Source: Tessaracoccus sp.
GTDB taxonomy: Bacteria; Actinomycetota; Actinomycetes; Propionibacteriales; Propionibacteriaceae
Assembly: GCF_016714275.1 (NCBI RefSeq)
Contig: NZ_JADJNP010000001.1
Coordinates: forward strand, 310,001-374,000
DNA: 64,000 nt
Reading direction: 5' to 3'
The notes under the pieces are model-generated. The model made no database searches. It was given only the letters and a program-made list of their open reading frames with translations, and had not been told where the DNA came from. Below, one piece after another: positions 44,255-58,900 of this stretch. The first letter of the stretch is position 1. Every line of letters begins with the position of its first letter. Position numbers and translations under genes: made by a program.

Positions 44255-46204
44255 TTATTGACGCGTGGGCTGGGCGAACGCTTCCGCTCCGAGTGGGGTT
44301 CCAGACCCGCGTTCACGTTTCACGCGCCGGTGGATACTGAGCGCTCGTAACGCAGACACGATCGCGACAAGATCAACGACTTCCTGTAGGAGGGCACCCA
44401 CCACTGCGGGGAGATACCCGAAGGCTGCGACAAGCATCAGCCCTACCGAGATGATGATGCCCAGCCAGATCGATTGCAGTGCGATCGTGACGGTGCGACG
44501 GGAGACGTACATCACATCCGCGACGCGTGAAATGTCATCTGCGGTGATCACAGCTGAGGCGGATTCGCTGGCCACGGTGGCACCGCGCCCAGCCATCGCG
44601 ATCCCCACATTGGCGGCAGCGAGCACGGGAGCATCGTTGATGCCGTCACCGACCATGAGTACTGGGCGGGGCCGCATCGCCTGCACGAGCTCCACCTTGG
44701 TCTGCGGCGTCGTCTCGGCATGCACCGTCGTGATGCCTGCCTCGTGCGCGATGGATTCTGCGGTCGGTGCAACGTCTCCGGTCACCATCGCGATCTCTTC
44801 GACCCCGGCTGCTCGGAGGCGAGCCACCGTGTCTGCAGCCTGCGGGCGGAGAGGGTCTGACAACACGATCACCCCGGCAAGCTCGTTACCGACGGCCACG
44901 TACACCGCGGTCTCGCCCGCAGCCAGGGCGGGGCGAGTGATGTGCCCGGTCACTTCTTCGATGAACGCAGGCTTCCCCACCCGCACCTGCGTGCCGTCAG
45001 AGAACACAGCATGCACACCGTTCGTTGCCACTTCATCTGCATGTGCAACCTGTGGCAGTTCGCGCTTCTGAACCCGTGCCGCGGCGATGATCGGTTCTGC
45101 GAACACGTGTACCGAGAACTGTTCAGCGGCGGCCGCGAGTTGGAGCGTTTCTCTCGCAGAACGCGCCGCCGGCACAATGTTGACGACGTCGGCCTTGCCC
45201 TGTGTGAGGGTGCCGGTCTTGTCGAATGCGGCCGAGCGTACACGCGCGAGCACTTCGAGCGCTCCGCCGTCTTTGATGATGACGTTCAGCTTCGCGGCGG
45301 AACTCATCCCACCCATGAACGCGACCGGAGTGGCGATCAGAAGCGGACAGGGGGTGGCGACGACGAGCACCTCAGCAAACCGCACCGGATCACCGCTGAC
45401 ATACCAGGCGACACCCGCGATCAGCAGCGCCAGAATCGTGAAGGGCACCGCGTATCGGTCAGCGAGCCGCACCATCGGAGCCCGTGAATCGACGGCCGCT
45501 TCGACGAGCTTCACGATGCCCGCATAGTTCGATTCGCTCGCGACCTTCTCAGCGCGCATCGTGAGACTCTCGGTGCCGTTCACCGTTCCCGACAACAACG
45601 AGTCACCGGCCTGGTAACTCACGGGCAGTGGTTCACCGGTCACCGACGATTCGTCGATGCTCGCATGCTCGGAGAGGAGCGTTCCGTCCACGGGTAGCAC
45701 CTCCGATGAACGCACGAGCAACTCGTCACCGACCGCCACTTCATCGACGGGAATGCGTTGCACGTCACCGGTGACCGGGTCAACCCGCTGAGCGAAGGCG
45801 GGGGCACGGTTCAAGAGCATGTCGAGCTCACGGCTCGCTCGCCGCGCCGCCACCGCTTCGAGCGCTTCGCCGCCGGTGAGCATCAACGCAATGATGAGCC
45901 CTGCAACATACTCTTGCACCGCGAGGGTAGCCACCATCGCGACGACGGCGAGCACGTCGAGCCCCCAGTGCCCGCTCATCAGGTCGCGGACCATACCGAT
46001 TGCCGTCGTCACGATGACCACACCAACGACGAGGAACGCCGTGATCGCGAGCGCGGTCTGCTGCCCTGTGGCCCAGAGCGTCACCCCGGTTGCCAGGCCG
46101 ATTACGACGAAGACCATGAGCGGTCGGCTCCGCAAGAACTGCAGCGTCTCGCGCAGAAGCCCCGGCTTCGCGGGGGCTTCCAACGGGGAAAGTGTCTGTG
46201 TCAC
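44255..46204 (-). CDS. Heavy-metal P-type ATPase with a TPC motif
   Basis: This 649-residue ATPase has DESSVTGEPLPVSY, FDKTGTLTQG and MVGDGINDAPVLAAANVGIAMAG. The membrane metal motif is TPC (VLVVATPCPLLIATPVA) in place of CPC. There is no HMA domain. The start is GTG at 46204 with AAGG upstream, 30 bases after the Crp/Fnr gene. It is the last gene of a six-gene minus-strand operon and convergent with the 42275 ATPase. Confidence 0.9.
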   Translation of the reverse strand: MTQTLSPLEAPAKPGLLRETLQFLRSRPLMVFVVIGLATGVTLWATGQQTALAITAFLVVGVVIVTTAIGMVRDLMSGHWGLDVLAVVAMVATLAVQEYVAGLIIALMLTGGEALEAVAARRASRELDMLLNRAPAFAQRVDPVTGDVQRIPVDEVAVGDELLVRSSEVLPVDGTLLSEHASIDESSVTGEPLPVSYQAGDSLLSGTVNGTESLTMRAEKVASESNYAGIVKLVEAAVDSRAPMVRLADRYAVPFTILALLIAGVAWYVSGDPVRFAEVLVVATPCPLLIATPVAFMGGMSSAAKLNVIIKDGGALEVLARVRSAAFDKTGTLTQGKADVVNIVPAARSARETLQLAAAAEQFSVHVFAEPIIAAARVQKRELPQVAHADEVATNGVHAVFSDGTQVRVGKPAFIEEVTGHITRPALAAGETAVYVAVGNELAGVIVLSDPLRPQAADTVARLRAAGVEEIAMVTGDVAPTAESIAHEAGITTVHAETTPQTKVELVQAMRPRPVLMVGDGINDAPVLAAANVGIAMAGRGATVASESASAVITADDISRVADVMYVSRRTVTIALQSIWLGIIISVGLMLVAAFGYLPAVVGALLQEVVDLVAIVSALRALSIHRRVKRERGSGTPLGAEAFAQPTRQ

Positions 46205-46234
46205 CGTGCCGCCTTGTTCTCGTTCTTGTTTCCG

Positions 46235-46954
46235 TTACACATGGGCTGCGAGTGACGTGAGCGCGTCGACATCGAGGATCGTGACGCGGCCTCCTGCCCC
46301 CTGGAGGATGACTCCCGCGTCGCTGAGAGCGCGCAGCTGGCGACTCAGCGACTCCGGGGTCGTATCCAGCAGCGACGCGATGTCCTTCTTGGCGAGCGGG
46401 AGCATAACCACGGAAAGGCGATCCGTCCCGGGTTGTGCGGGGAGGGCGAGGAGGTAGTCGGCGAGGCGCGAACTCACATCCCCGGATATCACCGCGGCCA
46501 ATCGGGCTTCCGCTTCACCGAGCCGCCTGCTCACACCCTGCAGCATCCGCAATCCGATGCTCGCGTGCTTCTCGACGAGCTTGCCGAGATCGTCATGACG
46601 GAACACGCACAGCTCTGCGGCTTCGAGCGCCGTTGCCGAATGATCGGGTCTCGTGCCGGTGAGGAACGCGGATTCGCCGATGAAGTCTCCCGGGCCGAGA
46701 ACCCGGATAATCTGCTCGTGGCCGTCGGGGCTTGTACGAGAGATCTTGACGCGTCCGGTGTGCACCACCATCAGTTGTGACACGTCACTTCCCGCGCCAT
46801 AGACCTGCTGTAAGCGGTCGAGCTGGGTGGGGTGTGCGACGCGGGCCACCTCCAGCTGCTCGTCGTAGCTCAACCCCTGGAACAGGGGTACCAGGCTCAC
46901 GCACAGTTCGGCTGCTTCGCTCATCGCTGATGGCGGGGGCAGTGATGTTGACAA
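46235..46954 (-). CDS. Crp/Fnr-family transcriptional regulator
   Basis: This 239-residue protein has an N-terminal cyclic-nucleotide-binding-type domain (VVHTGRVKISRTSPDGHEQIIRVLGPGDFIGE) and a C-terminal winged helix (KKDIASLLDTTPESLSRQLRAL). It has only two Cys residues in the sensor domain, so no Fnr-type 4Fe-4S cluster is expected. TTG 46954 is chosen as start because AAAGGAG lies 5 bases upstream; ATG 46924 would be the next choice. It sits inside the metal operon and may control it. Confidence 0.85.
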   Translation of the reverse strand: MSTSLPPPSAMSEAAELCVSLVPLFQGLSYDEQLEVARVAHPTQLDRLQQVYGAGSDVSQLMVVHTGRVKISRTSPDGHEQIIRVLGPGDFIGESAFLTGTRPDHSATALEAAELCVFRHDDLGKLVEKHASIGLRMLQGVSRRLGEAEARLAAVISGDVSSRLADYLLALPAQPGTDRLSVVMLPLAKKDIASLLDTTPESLSRQLRALSDAGVILQGAGGRVTILDVDALTSLAAHV

Positions 46955-47009
46955 AGGTGCTCCTTTCCTTCTCCTCCAGTCTCTTATCCAGTATGGCAAT
47001 GCGGTGGAA

Positions 47010-47915
47010 TCAGGGGGTCACGACGACCTTCCCGGTGGCGTGCCCGGATTCGACGACGGCGACCGCGGTACGTGCGTCCACGAGCGCGAACTGCTGCACC
47101 ACGTGCGGATCAACGAGTCCGTACTCGACGACGCCAGTGATCTTCGCGAGGCTCTCAGCGGTGCGGACCAGCCCGGCTCCACCAAGATCAGTCGCGGTTG
47201 CCGCATCGGCGGCACTGACAATATTCTTGGGATTCTTCACGAGAGTGGCGAACTCGCGCAGAACCTCACCGCCAACGAGGTCAAGGATGAGATCCACCCC
47301 ATCTGAAGCGATTGCACGCACCCGGTCGGCGGCACCTTCGCCTGAAAGGACGAAGGCTGCGCCGGTCGATGTGATGAGGTCTTGCTTGGATGCACTCCCG
47401 ACCCCGATGACCGTGAACTTGTGAACGCGACCAATCTGGGCGGCAATGAGTCCGACTCCACCACCTGACCCGATGATCAGCATTGTTTGGCCGGGTTCCA
47501 ATTCGATCTGGTGGGTGAGGTCGTATGCGGTGGCACCGGCCACCGGAAGTACCGCAGCGTCAGCAAAGGAAACTATCTCGGGCTTCTGCACCGTGCGTGC
47601 AGCCGCCAGCACTGCGTGTTCAGCGATGCCTCCGAACTCTTCTGCCACAGCTCCCAAGACTGCGTCGCCGATAGAGAAGCCAGAGACGTCGTCGCCGACT
47701 GCCGTGACGATTCCTGACGCCTCGAACCCCATCTCTTTGGGCAGCGCGTGATGTTTCCCGAATCGCCCCTCGCGAGTCTTCCAGTCAGCGGGGTTCACTC
47801 CAGCCGCTTTCACCTCGATCGCGACCTGATCCGGGCCGGGTGTGGGCATCGGACGCTCGATGATCTGTTCGGTCTCAGGTCCACCGTAGGAGGTGAAAAC
47901 GAGTACTTTCGACAT
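47010..47915 (-). CDS. NADPH:quinone oxidoreductase-like MDR protein
   Basis: This 301-residue protein is of the zinc-free MDR/quinone oxidoreductase type, with AAGVNPADWKTREG, GFEASGIVTAVG and the nucleotide motif IIGSGGGVGLIAAQI. No zinc-ligand Cys cluster is present. ATG 47915 begins the first strand (MSKVLVFTSYGG). It lies between the cupin and the Crp/Fnr gene on one strand; it may deal with oxidative or electrophile stress. Confidence 0.87.
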   Translation of the reverse strand: MSKVLVFTSYGGPETEQIIERPMPTPGPDQVAIEVKAAGVNPADWKTREGRFGKHHALPKEMGFEASGIVTAVGDDVSGFSIGDAVLGAVAEEFGGIAEHAVLAAARTVQKPEIVSFADAAVLPVAGATAYDLTHQIELEPGQTMLIIGSGGGVGLIAAQIGRVHKFTVIGVGSASKQDLITSTGAAFVLSGEGAADRVRAIASDGVDLILDLVGGEVLREFATLVKNPKNIVSAADAATATDLGGAGLVRTAESLAKITGVVEYGLVDPHVVQQFALVDARTAVAVVESGHATGKVVVTP

Positions 47916-47948
47916 CGCTGTGTGCACTTCCTATGGCCTCTGTCGGTT

Positions 47949-48380
47949 TCAGTGTGCGCCCTGTGGAGGCGCGTCCTCGCCCGAAGCTTCGGCAGCATCC
48001 GCCAGCTCCTTCGTGGCATACACCGCGTCGATCGAATGTTCGGGCGGTGAATAGACCGTGTAGAGCACGAGGGGTTCGTCACCCGTGTTGCGGAAGTTGT
48101 GGCGGGTACCAGCGGGAACTGCACACAGGTCTCCGGCATCGACGGCATGGGTGTGACCATCAAGGTCGGCCTGGCCGGTGCCAGAGATGAATGTCAAGAG
48201 TTGATCGGTGGTGTCGTGCACCTCGTCACCGATCTCGCCTCCCACGGGGATCGTCATCACCACCAGTTGGGAGTGTTCTCCTGTCCAGAGCACTTTACGG
48301 AAGTCGGGGTTTGCCTTGACAACATCATCGATGATGAAGTGCTTCACGTTCCCGGTGACCGTGTGTTGTTGTTCGTTCAT
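47949..48380 (-). CDS. Cupin-domain protein
   Basis: This 143-residue single cupin has the motifs GGEIGDEVHDTTDQLLTFISGTG and DAGDLCAVPAGTRHNF. In motif 1 the metal ligands appear as E-V-H and later D/Q, and the motif 2 His is kept. It lies 39 bases after the ATPase and 33 before the oxidoreductase. Function unknown; it is a sensor or metal-binding enzyme. Confidence 0.8.
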   Translation of the reverse strand: MNEQQHTVTGNVKHFIIDDVVKANPDFRKVLWTGEHSQLVVMTIPVGGEIGDEVHDTTDQLLTFISGTGQADLDGHTHAVDAGDLCAVPAGTRHNFRNTGDEPLVLYTVYSPPEHSIDAVYATKELADAAEASGEDAPPQGAH

Positions 48381-48419
48381 GTTTTCTTCTACCTTTCTGA
48401 GAATTTCGATTAGCGGGTT

Positions 48420-50420
<2,001 letters not shown>

Positions 50421-50454
50421 GACCTCGCTGCCTTTCGTATCAATTAAGTGCGCG

Positions 50455-50691
50455 TCAGAAAGTGGAGACCTTGGACTTGTATCCAGCCTTCTCCACTGCG
50501 GCAATCAAGTCGTCGACCGAGACCTTGGCCCCGTCATGATCGACCTCGACACGACCGGAAGCGAAATGAACCGTCACATTGTCGACGCCGTCCAAGCGGC
50601 CGACCTGCTTCTCGATCTTGGTGACGCAGGACGGGCACGAGAAGCCCTCCGCGCGCAGCAGCGTGTGAGTGATTTCGGATGTGTTACTCAT
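50455..50691 (-). CDS. HMA-domain metal chaperone-like protein
   Basis: This 78-residue ferredoxin-like HMA domain has the motif GFSCPSCVTKIEKQV, where both Cys ligands are present in the pattern C-x2-C, and VTVHFASGRVEVDHD. ATG 50691 follows AAAGG by 7 bases. It is the first gene of the six-gene metal operon, 35 bases before the ATPase. The upstream 263 bases to the next gene (50692-50953) contain no recognised gene. Confidence 0.9.
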   Translation of the reverse strand: MSNTSEITHTLLRAEGFSCPSCVTKIEKQVGRLDGVDNVTVHFASGRVEVDHDGAKVSVDDLIAAVEKAGYKSKVSTF

Positions 50692-50953
50692 GGCGGTACC
50701 TTTCTGCGTGCCCAACGTGGGCGTTGACCGGGATAGTTTCCCGACGTGTGCTGCCCACGCTACTGATGCGTGTGAATTTCAGCCTTGACATGGATCAAGT
50801 CGTGGCGGCCAGCACCCCGGCGACTTCCTTCAGGACGGCGCCAGCCCAGGGAGGCTACGGGGGCACCCATGGGGCGGAGCACCGTTCTGCTCCAGTGCGG
50901 GACTGGACGGCAGGCGATCACGGAAATGCCAGCAAGCGGCTGAGCGATGCATC

Positions 50954-53509
<2,556 letters not shown>

Positions 53510-53517
<8 letters not shown>

Positions 53518-55177
53518 CGTCTACGTCCGTGCCGTCATCCTCGAACAGAGCATCGTCGTGAGGAGCCACCTGGGACTCGATGAACGCTATCTCGTCTTCC
53601 GTCAAGCCATAGCGCTCGTATAGCAGACCATCCGTCCACTCTCGATCCAGTGGCACATCGGGGACGAAGGCATAGACGTCCTTGGTTGCGTGCTGAGTGG
53701 ACTTGCGAAGGGATACAAGGAACCGGACAAAGCGGGTGCGCAGGTACCCCGCATAGCGACGAGCTTCCTCTTCCGAAGTGAATCGTCCGGCAACAAGGTA
53801 CGTCTCGCTGCACGCGGTGCCCGGACCCGCGAGGATCGGGCGAGAAAGGAACTTCGTCTCGATCGCGGCGCTGGTGCCTTGCACGGCAGTCATGAGGACC
53901 TTCCACTCATCGATCCACGAATCGTTCAAGGCGATATCGCCGCGCTCGACCCAAGTCACCTTGCGTGACCCGAAGAGCTCTACCGGCGCCTTGAGCGCGG
54001 TCGGGCTTGGCCGACCATGGAAGTTCGTCGGCAGGCCGAATGGCTTACGACTGGACACCCTTGAGTCCAGGGTCGGTTCGGCGAGCGCCCGCACCTTTTC
54101 TAGTATCGGAACTGCCTCGTTGCGGCGAACAAGTACGTCGTAAGCGTCGAGGTATCGGGATGCGTTCTCGCCAACGGGCTGACCGTCCCACATAGTCTGG
54201 ATCGTGCAGGGACCGTCGTAATCACGATCCCACAAGAAGTATGAGACCCCACCCCTGATCTTCACGCCCGGGAAGGCTTCGTAGAGCTTCGGGTAGTCGA
54301 CGATGTCGTGCATGCGGTGGTCGGAGAGCATCTTCTTTCGGTACTCGTCGAGGCCCTTGCCTCCGGCGAACCAGCGGGACGGAGTTACGAAGACGGCGAA
54401 GCGTGGGTCGAGGCCCAGTGCCTTCTCGACGAACATTTGATAGATCGGTGCGGCCGAGGTGCCATAGCCGCCATCGCTGAGCTGGTAGGGCGGGTTGCCG
54501 ATGATGACGTCGAACTGCATGTTGTCTCCGAACAGCTCGGCAATGCGAGCTTTGATGTCGTCGGTGTGGATGAAGGCGTAGGCGTGGGTTTCGAGGTCGT
54601 CGCCACGTGCGTAGTCGCCTTCCCCCGCCCCGCAGTAGATGCACTTGCGGTTGGTGTAGACCGTGACCTCGTCGCTGGTGAGCGGGTCTGCACGGAACTC
54701 GCGCTTGCCTCCGCCCCAGGTGTGTTCTGTGCGCTCGAACCAGATGTTGCCGTCCTCCGTCGTGAAGGACTTGGCGATGGAGTGCGGACCGTTGGCGAAC
54801 TTGGAGCAATACACGCTCCGGCGTGCCAGCAGTGCCGTGAGCTGCGTGATCCCTATCCCGAAGACCTGCTTTGTGAGGATGTGATCGACCCGCTCGGCCA
54901 AGTCGGGAATCTCCAGGATCAGCCCATCAGTGAGCCGGCGAACGATCTCGCGGAGGAACACCCCCGACTTGGTGAAGGGGTCGAGGAAGGTCACAGTCGG
55001 ATCAGCCCAGATGTCCGCGCCGTCGTTGGCGTCTGCCCACGCTGTCGCCAGGGTGTCGAGCATCTGATTAGCGAACTCGGGCGGCGTGAACACCTCGTCG
55101 TTGGAGAGGTTCGCAATGCAGGTCAACACATCTGGGTTGTGCCCGCGCAGGATAAACGAGGCTTGCATGATGCTCAT
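53510..55177 (-). CDS. Eco57I-like N6-adenine DNA methyltransferase
   Basis: This 555-residue protein has an N-terminal NDEVFTPPEFANQMLDTL, a motif I-like LDPFTKSGVFL, and the catalytic motif IV NPPY in VIIGNPPYQLSDGG. A Cys cluster CIYCGAGEGDYARGDDLETHAY may bind zinc. The C-terminal 250 residues look like a target-recognition domain. The stop overlaps the helicase start by eight bases and its start overlaps the preceding methyltransferase by four bases, so the genes are coupled. It likely provides modification, and perhaps the specificity part, of the system. Confidence 0.88.
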
Positions 55178-55827
55178 GTAGCACCCGCATTTCCGGCCAG
55201 ATCACTCACGGTCATCGTGGGGTACGTCGCCTGCGGTGCGAACAGATCGGCCCCCAAGTCAGCAAACAGCGACCCCTCCGCCTCCCACGCGGAACGCTGG
55301 GTGAGTTCGTCATAGCGGAAGTCACGGCGCTGAAACTTACCTTTCCCCAAGTATCCCCATTCGGCGAACGTGATCGGGGTGCCGCTTGGCAACGTCATCG
55401 TGAGCGCGTCGCCGCGGACAATGTTTACAGCCAGGACAACGCGTGCCGCAGTGGCCCACTCGTCGGTGGCGTCGATCCCCAGGAAGGCATCGAAGAGCTC
55501 GGCCAAGTTCTCTCGGCACTCCTCTGCGTTGTCTTCGAGCAGCTCGATACCGTAGACGCACATGAGCGCCAGCAGCGCATAGTGGCGCTTCTCGAAATCG
55601 CTCCTGCCGTGGCGAGCCTGGACCGTCGCGAACTTACGAGACAGGACGGGAATGAGGAAGTTGCCCGAGCCGCAGGCGGGCTCAAGAACGCGAGAGTCGA
55701 TCCGCTCGGACTCATGCTTGACGAGATCAAGCATGTCCTCGACCATCCACGCGGGAGTGAAGACCTCTCCGTGGTCCGCGACACGCTGCTTGGACTTCAC
55801 CAAGCGCTGGGCCTCACTCAGCGTCAT
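55174..55827 (-). CDS. Short N6-adenine methyltransferase-like protein lacking NPPY
   Basis: This 217-residue protein has VADHGEVFTPAWMVEDML and a canonical SAM-binding motif I (LEPACGSGNFLIPVL). It ends before any NPPY motif; the closing segment is TMTVSDLAGNAGAT. The start ATG 55827 overlaps the HTH gene stop by four bases. It could be a SAM-binding partner subunit of the 53510 enzyme, or a natural truncation of a duplicated methylase. Confidence 0.8.
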   Translation of the reverse strand: MTLSEAQRLVKSKQRVADHGEVFTPAWMVEDMLDLVKHESERIDSRVLEPACGSGNFLIPVLSRKFATVQARHGRSDFEKRHYALLALMCVYGIELLEDNAEECRENLAELFDAFLGIDATDEWATAARVVLAVNIVRGDALTMTLPSGTPITFAEWGYLGKGKFQRRDFRYDELTQRSAWEAEGSLFADLGADLFAPQATYPTMTVSDLAGNAGAT

Positions 55828-56081
55828 CCTTGCCCCTCCCTCTCCTCGTTGTGGTGAGCGTACGAGCGACCACCGACATTCGGCTGCGGCGTGGGAGCTT
55901 GGGAGTCGCTGGAGGCAGCACCGGCGCGTACCCAGTCGTCGATTTCGCTGGCTTGGAACTTCCAGAGGCGGCCGACCTTGTGTGCGGGCATGGCTTTCTC
56001 GGCGATCCAGGTGTAGACGGTGTCTTTGGTGATCCCGAGGTGGGCGGCGATGTCGTCTGCGGATAGCCACGGCTCAGCCAC
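55824..56081 (-). CDS. Excisionase-type helix-turn-helix protein
   Basis: This 85-residue MerR-like HTH_17 protein has the core WLSADDIAAHLGITKDTVYTWIAEKAMPAHKVGRLWKFQASEIDDWV. GTG 56081 follows AGGGAGGG by a few bases. It opens the RM-like operon and is coupled to the short methyltransferase. It may be a regulator of the operon rather than an excisionase. Confidence 0.85.
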   Translation of the reverse strand: MAEPWLSADDIAAHLGITKDTVYTWIAEKAMPAHKVGRLWKFQASEIDDWVRAGAASSDSQAPTPQPNVGGRSYAHHNEEREGQG

Positions 56082-56207
56082 GTTGGCCCTCCCTCGCACT
56101 CCGTGACCCGGGCGGGCCAACATCTTCCATCGTATCGGGAGTTGTGCCGCTTGAGCTGGGTTTGTCCGGGCGTGGCCGAACGAGACCGGTGCCGCGAGTC
56201 GAAGCGA

Positions 56208-57344
56208 TCAGGGCGTGAGCTGTCCACGGAGCCAGGCTGTCACTGCGGAGCGCCACCGCTCGGGATCGGAGTTCCACGCGAGCGTGTGGTCGGCGTCGAA
56301 GGTCTTCAGCGTCACGAGGTCGGGGCGCAGGTCTCGGAGTGCTTGCGAGAGCCGGATCGGTGCGGAGCTGTCTCTCGTGCCGTGGAGGATGAGAGTGGGT
56401 GTGGTGAGCTCGGCGGCGCGAGTGATCCAGTCGAACTGGCCGACCGGGACAGGCTCGCGCAGCCCGACAATGCTCGCGAGCCGCCCGGCGCTGAGCCACG
56501 GGACGGCGAGGAGACCTGCTGCGGCTGGGAGTCCGCTGCGGGTGCAGTTGGTCTTGATGGTCTCGGTCCAGTCGAGGACCGGCGACTCGAGGACGAGTGC
56601 GGTGATGAGTCCGGGGTGGCGGGGTCGGTTTGCGAGTTGGAGGGCGATGGCGGCTCCCATCGACCAGCCGAAGAGCACGATCCGTTGGGCGCCTCGTCGG
56701 ACGGCGTATCCGATGGCTTCGTCTACGTCGGCGGTCTCGGTGCGGCCGAGGGTCGATCGGCCGGCGCCGACGCTGGGGCCTTCGGTGGTATTGCGGTAGG
56801 TGACGACAAGGGACGTGTAGCCGAGTTCGGTGGCGACTTGGACGCCCCGGAGGGTTCCGGCGCGGGTGCTGCCGAGTCCGTGGATGTGGATGGCCCAGGT
56901 CGAGGGGTCGCCGTCAATGCGCCAGGCCGGGCACGGACCCGCTGGCGTGGTGATGCGGATGTCACGTGCATTGAGTCCAGCGTCGGCCGGGGTGGCGTAG
57001 TAGATGCCACTCCACGAGGCACGGTCACCGGCCACGAGTTTCAGGCCCGGCGAGGTGCCGACGACGGTGCGGGCGATCCTGCCCGGGCCGCGATCGGTTG
57101 CTTCTGCGGAAAGTTGTGCCCAGCCGCCCTGTTCGATCCAGAGGCTGTAGATGCCGTCGGCGGTGGTCTGCGGGGTACGGTCGAGAACGACCCGCTGAGT
57201 CCCGTCGTCGTGCTCGATGTCGCGGATGGTGAGGTCGAAGATGCGAGGGCCGGCTAGTGCGGTGAAGCGTCGTGCGATGGCCCACCCTGCACCCAGTGCT
57301 CCGCCCGCGAGGAGCCCAGCTCCAAGAGTGACGGCGCGTTTCAT
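56208..57344 (-). CDS. Alpha/beta hydrolase, membrane-anchored
   Basis: This 378-residue protein has a single N-terminal hydrophobic segment (AVTLGAGLLAGGALGAGWAI), so it is probably membrane-tethered and outward-facing. The C-terminal hydrolase domain has the nucleophile elbow FGWSMGAA, the acid in GTRDSSAP and the His in FDADHTLAW. It is the last gene of the XRE-ImmA-membrane protein operon, with a four-base overlap with the preceding gene. Substrate unknown. Confidence 0.85.
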   Translation of the reverse strand: MKRAVTLGAGLLAGGALGAGWAIARRFTALAGPRIFDLTIRDIEHDDGTQRVVLDRTPQTTADGIYSLWIEQGGWAQLSAEATDRGPGRIARTVVGTSPGLKLVAGDRASWSGIYYATPADAGLNARDIRITTPAGPCPAWRIDGDPSTWAIHIHGLGSTRAGTLRGVQVATELGYTSLVVTYRNTTEGPSVGAGRSTLGRTETADVDEAIGYAVRRGAQRIVLFGWSMGAAIALQLANRPRHPGLITALVLESPVLDWTETIKTNCTRSGLPAAAGLLAVPWLSAGRLASIVGLREPVPVGQFDWITRAAELTTPTLILHGTRDSSAPIRLSQALRDLRPDLVTLKTFDADHTLAWNSDPERWRSAVTAWLRGQLTP

Positions 57345-58378
57345 GAGGCACGCTCCCCACTGCCCTCGGCAGTGCGTTCTCCCACGATCAGCTCGCTCGG
57401 TTCAGCCGGGGTGGTGTCTGCCTGGGCATGGCCGAGGAGGTGCTGTTCGGCGGCTTGGAGTAGCGCGCGCTCGTCGTGGGTGATGGTGAAGACGACGCGG
57501 CCGTCAATGATGGCGTCGCGGATTTCGACGATCCTGCGATGGAGACGTGCTTCTGGCTCGTCGCTGGCCGCGAGTGGTTCGACATGGCTCAGGCCCGGCC
57601 GTTCTCGGGTCGCTCGTTCCCAGAGCGGCTCAATCTCGGCGGAGAGCGCCACCGTGCGGCGACGGCGCACATAGTGGCGGCCGCGCCGGATCGCGGGTTG
57701 TGCCGTGAAGCCTGCGCACAGGAACAGGAAGGTCAGCAGCGACAAGGGCGAGTAGGTGGGCTGGACTGCCCGCAGCACGGTGAGCTGACCTGTCACGTGG
57801 GCGATGTCCATGACGATGACGGCGAGGCAGAGCAGCACCCCGAAGGCCGAGCCGAGGGTCAGGAGCGCGGCGGGGAGGCGCTGGATGCCGTGGTTGCCCC
57901 GGTACTGGCGGGCGGCGAGGATCAGCATTGCGGCGATCACGATGCCGCAGTAGGTGAAGTTGATGATCGAGTAGATCGCCGTCGCGGGCTGTGCGCCGAG
58001 GTCGATCATGAACCTGGTGGTGGTCGGGCTGCGGTCGATGAACGCGAACGCGGCGATGATCGCGGCCAGTGACAGCAGCAGGATGGGGAGGCTCAGGGCC
58101 GCGCGCACGACGCGGGGGCGGTGTTCGCCGGTGTGCATGACAGCGCGGCCGAGGAAGAACAGCCCGATCATCAGCACCGCGTCGGCGATCAGGGTGGCGA
58201 TGTTGGTGCCGCCCAGGAGCGGATCGACGGACTCGTAGACAGCATCGACGTTCAAGGTCATGGCGATCGCGATGGCGATAGCGGCGTAGGTGACGCTGCG
58301 GTCTGGGCGTTTCCTGCGGATGATGAGCAGGCTCGCCACGAGTACCCACATCAGGGCCGCGACGAGGAGCTGGGTCAT
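57341..58378 (-). CDS. MAB_1171c-type membrane protein with cytoplasmic tail
   Basis: This 345-residue protein has seven or so hydrophobic helices in the first 225 residues and a charged cytoplasmic C-terminus of about 120 residues (AEIEPLWERATRERPGLSHVEP). This is the layout of the putative transporter/sensor family often found beside ImmA/IrrE and XRE genes in Actinobacteria. It overlaps both neighbours by four bases. A signal-sensing role is inference. Confidence 0.75.
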   Translation of the reverse strand: MTQLLVAALMWVLVASLLIIRRKRPDRSVTYAAIAIAIAMTLNVDAVYESVDPLLGGTNIATLIADAVLMIGLFFLGRAVMHTGEHRPRVVRAALSLPILLLSLAAIIAAFAFIDRSPTTTRFMIDLGAQPATAIYSIINFTYCGIVIAAMLILAARQYRGNHGIQRLPAALLTLGSAFGVLLCLAVIVMDIAHVTGQLTVLRAVQPTYSPLSLLTFLFLCAGFTAQPAIRRGRHYVRRRRTVALSAEIEPLWERATRERPGLSHVEPLAASDEPEARLHRRIVEIRDAIIDGRVVFTITHDERALLQAAEQHLLGHAQADTTPAEPSELIVGERTAEGSGERAS

Positions 58379-58839
58379 CCGAAGACCTCCCAGTAGCGGG
58401 ACTCGGCGAAGGCGTGTCCTCGGATGCCTGCGGCGAGGCGGTCGGCGAGCGTTTCGGCGGCGATCTCGGTTTCGCAGTCGAGGTCTTGCCGTCTGAGGAG
58501 CCGGGCGATGGTGTCTGGTGGGATGTCGGGTAGCAGCATGTCCACGGCGGCGCAGTCTTCTCCGTCGCAGTGGCCGAGGATGAGGTGTGCGAGCTCGTGG
58601 AGCACGAACTGCTGGCGGTGGAGCGTCGAGTCGGTGCGGGCCAGGAGGATCACGTCGGCGTCTTCGATGGCGAACCAGAGTGCGCAGATGCCGTCGCTGG
58701 TGTCGAGGTCGTCGCGTTCGTAGACCTTCAGTGGTCGCCCGCGTCGGGCCTGGATGGCGTGGATCAGGTCGTCGAGGGTGAAGGTGTGGCCGAGCTGGAG
58801 GTCCACGACGGCCGCCGATACGGTCTGTTCGATATTCAC
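58375..58839 (-). CDS. ImmA/IrrE-type metallopeptidase
   Basis: This 154-residue protein has the zinc-peptidase motif HELAHLILGH (HExxH) in the middle and a downstream Glu-rich helix (DCETEIAAETLADRLA) that supplies the third ligand. Members such as ImmA of ICEBs1 cleave a cognate XRE repressor. Here the XRE gene lies 61 bases upstream on the same strand, a direct match to that pairing. Confidence 0.88.
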   Translation of the reverse strand: MNIEQTVSAAVVDLQLGHTFTLDDLIHAIQARRGRPLKVYERDDLDTSDGICALWFAIEDADVILLARTDSTLHRQQFVLHELAHLILGHCDGEDCAAVDMLLPDIPPDTIARLLRRQDLDCETEIAAETLADRLAAGIRGHAFAESRYWEVFG

Positions 58840-58900
58840 GGTGCGCCCCTCTCGGTGGAGAGCACGTGGCCGGTATCGGCGTCGCGTTGCGCGATACCTG